Of a DNA stretch of 47,122 bases, positions 1 through 7,366 are shown piece by piece. Every line of letters begins with the position of its first letter. Position 1 is the stretch's first letter. This stretch comes from Methanotrichaceae archaeon (lineage in GTDB: Archaea; Halobacteriota; Methanosarcinia; Methanotrichales; Methanotrichaceae). The DNA lies in contig JAFGMR010000064.1 in assembly GCA_016927425.1 (NCBI GenBank), forward strand, positions 1 through 47,122. The letters are read 5' to 3'. Position numbers and translations under genes: made by a program. Under the pieces are notes generated by a model. The model saw nothing but the letters and a program-made list of their open reading frames with translations, was not told the origin of the DNA and did no database searches.

Positions 1-2068
1 TATCGAGGGCCTGCTCGTAGAACTCGATCGCCTTGCGTATCTCGCCCAGATCAGAGTAGGCGTTCCCAAGGTTGCCCAAGGAGCTGCTCTCTCTCCGCCT
101 GTCCCCGATATCGCGAGCAATGGCCAGGACCTGCTCATAGTGCTCGATCGCCTTCTGTGTCTCGCTCAGCCTAAGGTAAGCGTTGCCGAGGTTGCCCAGG
201 TGTGTCGCCTCTGCCGCCTGATCATTTAGATGTCGAGCAGCGGTTAGAGCAATCTTCAGCCAGCGTATCCGCTCACGAGGATGAATCCGCAGATTCAGAA
301 CATAAGCACCGACATTGGGATAGGTGCTTACCAGACGCAAAGCAGACTCTAGGCCTGCTGGAGCAGGCCTTGTTTGATCAGCAAGAAAAATAGTTCTCGC
401 AGCCCAAGCCTGCCCTGCCAGAATGTTCTTCGCCTCTCGATCAAAAAGTTCAAGCCCTGCAATAAGGCCCTCCGGGTTCTTCAGGCAAAGAGCATCTATA
501 GCAGCCAGCATATTGAAATAGTGCTCAGCGTGCCGTTGTTGTGCAGATGAGAGGACTATGGAATCCAGATGTGAACCGGCAAAGAGACGGGCCAAGTCAT
601 GGAGGCAATAACGCCCCTCCACTGAAGCGGTAGTGGTAGTGGGTTGGGCAGCAGGGATATAGTCTACCAGACTCAACTTCACTAACTCGCTAAGCACTTC
701 AGCAGCAATATCTATATTTATCGCCCACACTGCAGCCGCACCAGCGCGGTCAAAGTCTGCGGGAAAGATCGAAAGGAGACACCATTGTTCACGCCGACCA
801 ATCGGCAATAAGTCGTAGCTCAGACTGAAGGACGCCTCCCCTAGGTCAAGACGCCTTCTAGTGTCTCTTAGGAGTCGCATGTATTCGGCCACATTCAAGT
901 CATTCTTTTCCGCCAGGATACTAGCTGCGCTGCGCAAAGCAAGAGGCAAATAGCCGCAAAGCTCTGCTAACTCGTCCGCATGATCGCCTATTCGCTCTGT
1001 GATGGCGACCAAGAGTTCCTTGGCTTCAGTCCGAGAGAGTATGTCTAGATCTTGCGCCTTCAATCCGGGAAGAGTAAACTTCGATCTTGATGTAAATAAA
1101 ACAGCACAACCGGATGGCGGTATCAACTGCTCGACTTGCTCCCTGCTAGCTGCATTATCCAGCAAAAGTAGAACTCTTTTACCGGAAAGTACCGAAAGGT
1201 ATAACCCTAATAGCTCTTTCCTTTCCTCAGGAATCTGCACACTTGGATGGAAACTGCGAATGACATGAGCCATGGCCTCCCAAGGCATCAGAGGACTCAT
1301 GCTTGTGCCTTGCAGATCGACGAAGATCCCCCCGTCGGGAAATCTCTCTTTTAATCTCTCGGCCAAGATGAGGGCCAATTCAGTCTTGCCGATGCCCCCC
1401 TTGCCTCGTAGTCCGATGATGGTCGCGCCTTGATCAAAGGCTGCCAAGATCTCTTGGATCTCATCATCTCGGCCGGTGAAACCCTGCAGTGGAGGAGGAA
1501 ACTGATGTGGGACTGGTTTGACAAGTGAATGCATTGATAGCACTTTGGACTGACACATCGAGATCTTTAGGTCGCTTGCGTTGCCTATAATATTCATCTG
1601 GCTTCCAATCACCTGGGAACGCTGATCGAAAGAGGATTCTGCGTTCTTCTTCTTTGATTTTTTAAGAATATTTAATATATATTGAGGTAAGACTAAATTA
1701 TTTAGACCTCTTCGCAGATCAGATAATTGAACGTTTTTCAATTCATGAGGAATATCTTCAGGACTGCTGCCCGGTAGCAAAATAGGTATGAGTAAGCAAT
1801 CTTCCTTTGAATCTCTCATAGATATTGCTTGCAGCAGTTCTTTTTTGCTTGATCCACCAAGACCGTTTGGTCCTATGCAGATAAATATAATTGGGATTTC
1901 TGAAATTGCATGTTTAAATTCAATTGTCCAAGAGCTGCCTGGAATGATTTGCCATATATCTAGCCAAACACGAAAACCAGCATCAATTAGTTGTGAGGCC
2001 AGAGTTTCAACTTTTTCGCTATCTCCTTTATTGTAGATAAAGAGCACATCGAACCATTCATCACTCAT
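1..2068 (-). CDS. TIR - NB-ARC (STAND NTPase) - TPR protein, 3' end beyond window
   Basis: The minus-strand frame is open from the ATG at 2068 to the left edge, giving about 689 visible residues. Residues 1-140 resemble a TIR domain (FDVLFI, then VWLD, then a possible catalytic Glu at 77 in SSKKELLQA). An NB-ARC ATPase follows: P-loop GKGGIGKTE near 221-229, a Walker-B-like LLLLDNA near 298, and a YLPLAL motif (compare GLPLAL of NLR proteins) near 372. The visible end, from about 617, holds 40-residue TPR units (EFYEQAL, AIARDIGDRR). This is the architecture of NLR-like STAND switches: TPRs sense a ligand, NB-ARC oligomerises with ATP, and TIR acts as effector, often by cleaving NAD+. Those roles are family knowledge, not shown here. 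The start lies 15 bp after the stop of the phosphoesterase-TIR gene, with a G-rich ribosome site (AGGGGG). The first ~550 bp of the coding strand is AT-richer than the TPR end. Confidence 0.85.
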   Translation of the reverse strand, partial: MSDEWFDVLFIYNKGDSEKVETLASQLIDAGFRVWLDIWQIIPGSSWTIEFKHAISEIPIIFICIGPNGLGGSSKKELLQAISMRDSKEDCLLIPILLPGSSPEDIPHELKNVQLSDLRRGLNNLVLPQYILNILKKSKKKNAESSFDQRSQVIGSQMNIIGNASDLKISMCQSKVLSMHSLVKPVPHQFPPPLQGFTGRDDEIQEILAAFDQGATIIGLRGKGGIGKTELALILAERLKERFPDGGIFVDLQGTSMSPLMPWEAMAHVIRSFHPSVQIPEERKELLGLYLSVLSGKRVLLLLDNAASREQVEQLIPPSGCAVLFTSRSKFTLPGLKAQDLDILSRTEAKELLVAITERIGDHADELAELCGYLPLALRSAASILAEKNDLNVAEYMRLLRDTRRRLDLGEASFSLSYDLLPIGRREQWCLLSIFPADFDRAGAAAVWAINIDIAAEVLSELVKLSLVDYIPAAQPTTTTASVEGRYCLHDLARLFAGSHLDSIVLSSAQQRHAEHYFNMLAAIDALCLKNPEGLIAGLELFDREAKNILAGQAWAARTIFLADQTRPAPAGLESALRLVSTYPNVGAYVLNLRIHPRERIRWLKIALTAARHLNDQAAEATHLGNLGNAYLRLSETQKAIEHYEQVLAIARDIGDRRRESSSLGNLGNAYSDLGEIRKAIEFYEQALD

Positions 2069-2083
2069 CTCAGGCCCCCTTTT

Positions 2084-3748
2084 TCATATAAATAGGTATA
2101 AATCCAAAGCCCTGCGCTGATATTCCAGATGGATCTCTTCGCAGATCAATCCCTTTTCTCGGTAATCGGAAAGCATCTTGAGCTTTTTCTCTATTTCATA
2201 AGCTTCAGAATTATTTTTTGTTATCTTTCTGTTGGATGGACCTCTCCCAGGTGGCACTCCTCTTATGCCGCAAACTAACCTGTAGAATCCATCGTCGAGT
2301 TTTGAGTCATCCCTAAAATCAACCCAAGATCTATTATTCAGAAAATCCACAAGATGCTCAGGTTTCGATCCAGGCAAAAGCAATGGAATGACCCTAAAGG
2401 ACATTCTTTCTCCCGCCTGTATGTTTAAAGCACGCTGTATCTCCTCCTTCTGCCAACCAGATGGCTTTTCTTCACCTATGCAGACCACGCAGCTTTTTGA
2501 TTGATCCAAACCTCGAGCCAACTCATGTTGCCAAGAAGGATTGCCTGGTATCAAACTCCATTTATCTAACCACACTTCAAAGCCTTCTTCCTCATTTAGG
2601 CGACCTGCAATCTTTTCGACTTTTTCCGCAGAAGTGTGAGCATAGCTAATAAATACATCATATTTGATGCCAACAGAAATGTCGGTCTCAGGGATTTCGA
2701 TAGTTTGTTGATTTGCGTTCTCCCTCGATGCTCTTTTTTGGTAGTCAGATAGAGGAGGCAAATGGTCCGACGTTACTGAAAGCAAATGAAATTCAAAATT
2801 GCCTCCAGGGTGAGAATCCGTGTCTTCAATCCACTCATTTCGCGGATCACTCCAGCGACGTAAAAAAACCACAAGTTTTCCACTCTCGAAGTCTAAATGG
2901 ACAATATTGTAGGCATTAACATAAAAAGGATCTTCAACTTTGCGCCGATTGTAAGATCCGCCAGCAGGTATAACGGTACAATCACCAAGAGTACTTTTTA
3001 TAACTGTCGCTTGAGGCTTATGCTGATGGCCACACAAAATGAAGTCACACTGCCTCATTAGACGTCCCTCAACATGGTCACAGTCGAATTGAGCTAACCA
3101 GTCGAAGGGATGATGGAGAACCGCGATTTTAATATCTGAATTGGAGATCTCCTTTAGCGGATCGTGAATTTGCGATTCGCCCAAGAGCACAACTCCTCTA
3201 TCATTGTTAGCACTATTGCGTCCACACATCCACGCCGAATTAAGTCCAAGAAGAGCAATATTTTTTCCTCCGATTTGCCACTTGCGAATACTGGCGTAAT
3301 GGGGTTGCTCCTGGCCAGTGTAATTGGATACGAAGCTGGCGAACGCCTTAAATGGCCTCAGAAGCAGCGATCTTTCTTCGTCGTTGATCAACCATCTTTG
3401 AACCTCTGAATCTGATCCCAAGGGCTTTAAGAGAGCTGCGGGAAGCAGCTCGAATGTAGTTCTATCCAGATCGTGATTACCAGGGACTATGAAGAGCCTC
3501 TGTGGGATTACTCCAGCCGCTTTTAAAAGAGGGCCAAACAATTGCTCAGCAGCAGCCTCATACTCCTCAGCCTTACCACTATGGGCCACATCGCCGCTGA
3601 AGACGATGAAGTCTATCTCCGCCAGATCGGGGCTGATAACCACCCGCCTTTCGATATCATTGATCAGGGCGTCCCGCACCACCTGGCGGTCGAAGTCCTT
3701 GCCCTTCTGGTGCCAGTCCGACAGATGGAGCCAGGTCAGACCCCTCAT
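2084..3748 (-). CDS. Calcineurin-like metallophosphoesterase - TIR fusion protein
   Basis: The 554 residues have two domains and a tail. Residues 1-300 carry the full metallophosphoesterase metal-site set: D11/H13 (HLSDWH), D53 (SGDVAH), N91-H92-D93 (PGNHD), H212 (LHHP) and H241/H243 (CGHQH). Residues 361-480 are a TIR domain with the classic YDVFISYAH start, VWLDKW, and candidate catalytic Glu 435/436 in WQKEEI. Residues 517-550 look like a short SHOCT-type helical tail (EKGLICEEIHLEYQRR). The phosphoesterase probably cuts a nucleotide or nucleic acid and the TIR probably acts on NAD+ or signals; both are inferred from families. The ATG overlaps the stop of the preceding small gene by 4 bp (ATGA), so translation is likely coupled. 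The central part is AT-richer than neighbouring core genes, which hints at transfer. Confidence 0.88.
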   Translation of the reverse strand: MRGLTWLHLSDWHQKGKDFDRQVVRDALINDIERRVVISPDLAEIDFIVFSGDVAHSGKAEEYEAAAEQLFGPLLKAAGVIPQRLFIVPGNHDLDRTTFELLPAALLKPLGSDSEVQRWLINDEERSLLLRPFKAFASFVSNYTGQEQPHYASIRKWQIGGKNIALLGLNSAWMCGRNSANNDRGVVLLGESQIHDPLKEISNSDIKIAVLHHPFDWLAQFDCDHVEGRLMRQCDFILCGHQHKPQATVIKSTLGDCTVIPAGGSYNRRKVEDPFYVNAYNIVHLDFESGKLVVFLRRWSDPRNEWIEDTDSHPGGNFEFHLLSVTSDHLPPLSDYQKRASRENANQQTIEIPETDISVGIKYDVFISYAHTSAEKVEKIAGRLNEEEGFEVWLDKWSLIPGNPSWQHELARGLDQSKSCVVCIGEEKPSGWQKEEIQRALNIQAGERMSFRVIPLLLPGSKPEHLVDFLNNRSWVDFRDDSKLDDGFYRLVCGIRGVPPGRGPSNRKITKNNSEAYEIEKKLKMLSDYREKGLICEEIHLEYQRRALDLYLFI

Positions 3749-4041
3749 CTTTCCTCCCTTTCGGAGCCGCTGCCATCATTAGCTTCAATAGACGCCTCTA
3801 GCCTTGCGCTGCCCCCTTGCGTGAGAACGCAAGACCCGAGAAGGCGTATGAAATTAGCCGTAATGGAACCTCCAGGATCTCCATTATTCATGGAAAGATA
3901 TGAGTGTTTGCATTCTGAATAATAAAAATATGATTTGAGACTCTCTACTCCAGCAATCTCAATCGCATTTATCTCCTCGCCCCCTGGGGAATGGTCAGGA
4001 CGGACAGAACATCGCAGCTCATTGATGAGTTCTTCCTTCAT
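3745..4041 (-). CDS. Small protein of unknown function within the TIR/STAND operon
   Basis: This is a 98-residue protein of no family I can name. It begins MKEELINELRC, has a middle section with aromatic and cysteine residues (YFYYSECKHSYL), and ends in a charged, disordered tail (GSGSEREER). I chose the ATG at 4041 over a longer in-frame start at 4161 because the longer form reads out of frame through the TPR gene, and AGGAT sits just before 4041. The gene overlaps the end of the TPR gene by about 23 bp and the start of the phosphoesterase-TIR gene by 4 bp. That double overlap is the main argument that it is real. It could be an adaptor or sensor for the neighbouring effectors, but there is no direct evidence. 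Confidence 0.6.
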   Translation of the reverse strand: MKEELINELRCSVRPDHSPGGEEINAIEIAGVESLKSYFYYSECKHSYLSMNNGDPGGSITANFIRLLGSCVLTQGGSARLEASIEANDGSGSEREER

Positions 4042-5347
4042 TATCCTGCCACTTTGCAAGCGCCCGCCGCACGGTTTCGGCACGGGGGCTCTCAATCGCC
4101 TCGAAGATTGCAAGGGCGGCTTCGGCGCTGTCGATTGCTTTAGGCCGGTCGCCGAGGGCATCGAAGGACTGGCTCATATTCCATAGGGCATTTGCCTCGC
4201 CCCTCCTGTCGCCGATCTCGCGGGCGATTGCCTGAGCCTGCTCGAAAAGGGCGACAGCCCGCCGATGCTCGCCAAGCGCGGCATAGGCTGCGCCCGTGTT
4301 TGCAAGCATTGCCCCAATGCTTCGGCGGTCTTTGATCTCGCGGGCGATTGCGAGGGCCTGCTCAAAGATCTCGAGCGCACGCCGAGGATCGCCAAGCGCT
4401 ACGCGGGTGGTCCCGAGGTTGCCAAGAGCGGCTCCCTCACCCCGGCGGTCTTTGATCTCGCGGGCGATTGCGAGGGCCTCCTCGTAGAGCTCGACTGCCC
4501 CCCGGATATCGCCCAGCGCAGCGCGGGCGGTCCCGAGGTTGCCGAGCGTGGCCCCTTCAGCCCTCCGGTCTTCGATCTCGCGGGCGATTGCGAGAGCCTG
4601 TTCATGGTACTCGATGGCCTTCTGCATCTCGCCAAGGGCGGTGCAGTCGGCCCCGAGGTTTCCGAGAGCGGCCCCTTCAGCCCTCCTATCTTTGATCTCG
4701 CGGGAGATTGAAAGAGCCTGTTCAAAGAGACTGATGGATCTTGCATAATCGCTCAAAAGATAATGGATGCTTCCTAGATCGATCAAGGCCATGAGATCGT
4801 TCTTCCGGTCTTTGCTTGCCTCAAGCAAGTATGAGTTGATCCGCTTCCTTCTCAGCAGATCGTCCTTATCTTTAAAGCTGAAGGGCGTGGCGATGGTATC
4901 TACCGGCTGAATGGCCCAGTCGCCCTCGTCCCCCTGAAGCTCGTGAAATCCTCCCCTATATCTCCAGAAGTCGGGGGCCTCTCTGATGACGACGTCCAAT
5001 GCTGAAGGAGTAAGAAATACGAGGCTCGGAATCCCTCTATCGTAGAAGAGCTCCCTGAAGTTGTTGAGGGCATCGATTAGGCTTGTGTCAAGCCTCTCGG
5101 GCAGCTCCCAGATGAGAACATCCACGCCCTCGATATCGGTCCATCTGAGAGCTGCTATGAGGAGATCTCCTTCCTCAACGCTCAGGAGCTTTAGAGCGAA
5201 CCTCTCTCCTAAGAGCTGAACGATCCTCTCCCTGTAGGAAGGAGACTTCACCGTGCAGATGACGAGGTTGCCCCTTCCTTGAGAGATCTCGATCTCCATC
5301 AGCAGGAGATCGACCTCGTCCTGGTCCTCTATTGAGATCGGATCCAT
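4019..5347 (-). CDS. TPR protein with an N-terminal P-loop-less domain, partner of the upstream ATPase
   Basis: About 442 residues from the ATG at 5347, which follows a good ribosome site (GGTGGAG). An ATG 42 bp further upstream would overlap the ATPase gene more. Residues 1-165 form an alpha/beta domain (NLVICTVKSP, VDVLIWELPE, PSLVFLTPSA, then DFWRYRGGF). It reads like a STAND-type nucleotide-binding fold but shows no Walker A GKT/GKS. From about 190 to 435 there are six tandem 40-residue TPR units with consensus ALGD..A...YEQALAIAREIKDRRGEGAALGNLG. The gene overlaps the upstream ATPase gene by 19 bp, so the pair is probably translated together and may work as a split sensor/ATPase. The TPR coding DNA is a near-identical 120-bp tandem repeat, prone to copy-number change. 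The function is inferred. Confidence 0.8.
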   Translation of the reverse strand: MDPISIEDQDEVDLLLMEIEISQGRGNLVICTVKSPSYRERIVQLLGERFALKLLSVEEGDLLIAALRWTDIEGVDVLIWELPERLDTSLIDALNNFRELFYDRGIPSLVFLTPSALDVVIREAPDFWRYRGGFHELQGDEGDWAIQPVDTIATPFSFKDKDDLLRRKRINSYLLEASKDRKNDLMALIDLGSIHYLLSDYARSISLFEQALSISREIKDRRAEGAALGNLGADCTALGEMQKAIEYHEQALAIAREIEDRRAEGATLGNLGTARAALGDIRGAVELYEEALAIAREIKDRRGEGAALGNLGTTRVALGDPRRALEIFEQALAIAREIKDRRSIGAMLANTGAAYAALGEHRRAVALFEQAQAIAREIGDRRGEANALWNMSQSFDALGDRPKAIDSAEAALAIFEAIESPRAETVRRALAKWQDNEGRTHQ

Positions 5348-6606
5348 CTCTCCACCAGCGGGAGCAGCAGCGGATCTACTACGCACCATCTCTCCCCTCG
5401 ATGCCTGTACTCCACAGCGATCAGGCTGAAGAGAAGCTCCCTTATGAGGCTCGAATCGGGATCCTTGTCACGGGCCTCTCCGCTATTGTGAATCTCGATC
5501 AGCTTTACCTTATGGGCCTCTGTTAGAGACATGTCGTATATCATCCTCAGCTTCTCCAGAGATCTCTCCACATCGTCAGGAGAGATGCGCTCCCGCTCCA
5601 TTCGAAAGGCCTTTAGAGCTGCCTCCTTCATGACCTCGACCATCTCCGAGAGCTTGCCCGTGGATTCGATCGCCTTTTGCAGCGTGCCTTCCTCCAACAG
5701 ATCGATGTTCATCCTCCTGGCTATGACTTCCCTGTAGAATTGCAGATTCTCGGAGATGATATCCCCACGCCTATCCTTTACCGGTAGCTGGAGGAGGATG
5801 AAGAATCCATTGAAATAGGACTTGACATTCTCGAAGATGGGATTGAACGCCAGATGAATGGGGAACGTGTAGATCACGTAAGCGTTGGGCTGGAGCAGAA
5901 GCTGGTAATTCTTGTAGAAGAAATCCTCCGACTGCTGACCCCGGGCCAGCTTGTCCAGGTCGTCAACTATCACCACGATCTGCTTTCCCAGCGCCTCCTC
6001 GGAATCGATGATGAGCCAGTTCAGCCTCTGAATGAGATCGCTTATCAACAGGTCCAGCTCTTTGCGCACATACTCCCTGGTCTTGGCCTCCCGGCTCAGC
6101 TTCAGCATCACGATTCGGGACCAGGAAAGGCCCGCTGATGCCTGGCTTGTGGTCTCCTCCTCTTGAATCCGGGTTATGCGCTTGAGAAATTCCTTGAAGT
6201 CCGTCTCGATATCAGGGTGAAGGCAGGCTCCGCCTTTCTTCGCCGCACCGTATATCTTCAGGGCCATTGAGACGAAGAAATCACGAAAGTCAAAATCGCT
6301 AACGTTGAGATCTTCCTTCACGGAATAGTTGACGACCAGAAAGCGTTCTCGGTCCAAGGAAGCCTCGAGGCGATTGAGCTCTGTGCTCTTGCCACAGCCC
6401 TTGAAGCCAAAAAAGAGATATTTCTCCTTCTTGTTCGAGATCTCAATGCGGTCCTTCAGCTCCCCCATGGGCGAGATCGCGCTTGAGGGCCGCTCTACGT
6501 AGAACTCCCTGAACTCCTGCCCCTCCCTGAGCGGCTCAGCATACAGATTGTTGTAGGCTTCCAACAGATTCTCTGCTCTCGGCATGGGATCCCCGAGAAG
6601 AGACAT
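5329..6606 (-). CDS. P-loop AAA/STAND-type ATPase, first gene of the TIR/STAND operon
   Basis: About 425 residues. Walker A is GFKGCGKST near residues 67-75 and Walker B is IVVIVDDLDK near 209-218. A C-terminal section (SLIRELLFSLIAVEY, then WCVVDPLLLPLVERW) resembles the winged helix found in ORC/Cdc6-like and STAND ATPases. I prefer the ATG at 6606; a GTG at 6618 and an ATG at 6585 are alternatives, and no start has a strong ribosome site. A box A lies about 30-45 bp upstream, so a short-leader or leaderless message is likely. The gene heads the minus-strand run that continues with the TPR protein. The fold is clear. Whether it is the switch of a defence system or a general regulator is inference. 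Confidence 0.82.
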   Translation of the reverse strand: MSLLGDPMPRAENLLEAYNNLYAEPLREGQEFREFYVERPSSAISPMGELKDRIEISNKKEKYLFFGFKGCGKSTELNRLEASLDRERFLVVNYSVKEDLNVSDFDFRDFFVSMALKIYGAAKKGGACLHPDIETDFKEFLKRITRIQEEETTSQASAGLSWSRIVMLKLSREAKTREYVRKELDLLISDLIQRLNWLIIDSEEALGKQIVVIVDDLDKLARGQQSEDFFYKNYQLLLQPNAYVIYTFPIHLAFNPIFENVKSYFNGFFILLQLPVKDRRGDIISENLQFYREVIARRMNIDLLEEGTLQKAIESTGKLSEMVEVMKEAALKAFRMERERISPDDVERSLEKLRMIYDMSLTEAHKVKLIEIHNSGEARDKDPDSSLIRELLFSLIAVEYRHRGERWCVVDPLLLPLVERWIRSQ

Positions 6607-6633
6607 GCTCTCGATCACAGATAATCATTTTGA

Positions 6634-6650
6634 CGCTTTTAAATACTTGG
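6634..6650 (-). promoter_or_regulatory. Putative box A promoter of the TIR/STAND operon
   Basis: On the minus strand this reads AAGTATTTAAAAGCG, a good archaeal TATA box. Its centre is about 35 bp upstream of the ATG at 6606, consistent with a very short leader. No other strong TATA box is seen between the five genes downstream, which supports a single transcript. Confidence 0.5.
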
Positions 6651-6702
6651 TTATCCGATTGAAGCCAGCTCATCGCAGCATAGGCAATTCAGCAGTAAGT
6701 GG

Positions 6703-6755
6703 AATATTAGCGTTCATTCGCGTTCATTCGCGGTTGAAATAGGGAGAGATATAAG
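6703..6755. repeat. Dispersed 53-bp repeat, copy 1
   Basis: This sequence matches 37171-37223 at about 50 of 53 bases, in the same orientation. It contains a direct tandem of GCGTTCATTC and then CGGTTGAAATA followed by GGAGAGATATAA. It lies about 100 bp upstream of the ATPase gene, outside any gene. Its role is unknown. Confidence 0.75.
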
Positions 6756-6873
6756 AGGCGGCCCGCCTCCCCCCCCCCAGCCGCCGCTTCCAGGCGCTCG
6801 ATTGCGCAACCTGAATCGAAGGAAGTCCAGAGATCCCAGCCATTGGTGGCGCCTGCAGCCTGCTGATCCGCCG

Positions 6874-7044
6874 CTATCCATGCCACTTCGAAAGCTCCCG
6901 CCGCACGGCCTCGGCATGGGGGCTTGCGATCGCTTCATGGATCGAGATCGCCGCCCAGGCATAGTCGATCGCCCGCCGATGCTCGCCAAGGGCAGCATAT
7001 GCAAGGCCCATTCGATCCCCCAATCCCTCGATCGGAGACGACGC
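6874..7044 (-). pseudogene. Decayed C-terminal end of a TPR gene
   Basis: The minus strand encodes a last TPR unit (GLAYAALGEHRRAIDYAW) and an ending AVRRELSKWHG before a stop at 6874-6876. This closely parallels the last TPR unit and ending (ETVRRALAKW) of the protein encoded at 4019-5347. The frame is closed upstream by a stop at 7045-7047, and no coherent N-terminal part is seen. It looks like the remnant of a paralogous TPR gene that once lay beside the present operon. DNA similarity to the intact gene, in the TPR unit and its junction, supports shared descent. Confidence 0.65.
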
Positions 7045-7047
7045 CTA

Positions 7048-7366
7048 CCTCTGGCCGAGAGACGTAGAAATCCCTCGCCCCTCCAAGGCCTCCAGCGGTA
7101 GGTTGTGTAGCCCTGGACAAGGCCTTCTGTCCTCATCTTGCCGCCATGGCGGAATTGGCTCCTAAGGATGATGAAGGTCCCGTCGATCTTCAGCAATCAC
7201 TTTCGCCCCGCGCGCGGATCACCTATTTATGTTAAGATATATATCTATATTATGTCGATATCTGAGATGGCATGAGGCCCTACATGATTCTGGGCAGAGA
7301 TTGCCATCTCGCCTCCTATATTTATCGAAGCATTTCTCTGCCAGGAGGAATCGACCGCCAGATCGC
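7048..7366. other. Intergenic stretch without a supported gene
   Basis: I see no convincing gene here. The part near 7227-7262 is very AT-rich (runs of TATAT) and could be an old promoter for the decayed TPR gene on the minus strand. The rest is probably decayed coding sequence and the 3' flank of the envelope protein gene ending at 7367. Confidence 0.4.

Noticed and set aside
4180-4740. Regularly spaced repeats that look like a CRISPR array
   Set aside because: The 120-bp periodicity is in frame and encodes TPR units; there are no unique spacers and no cas genes.
6754-6800. GAGGCG hairpin and C-run after the repeat as a terminator
   Set aside because: It is upstream of the operon on the wrong side, with only a 6-bp stem and a 3-base loop; no gene ends there.
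6714-7196. 160-codon minus-strand frame across the TPR remnant
   Set aside because: It reads the remnant in the wrong frame, producing Arg/Gly-rich nonsense. The homologous frame is the broken one at 6874-7044.
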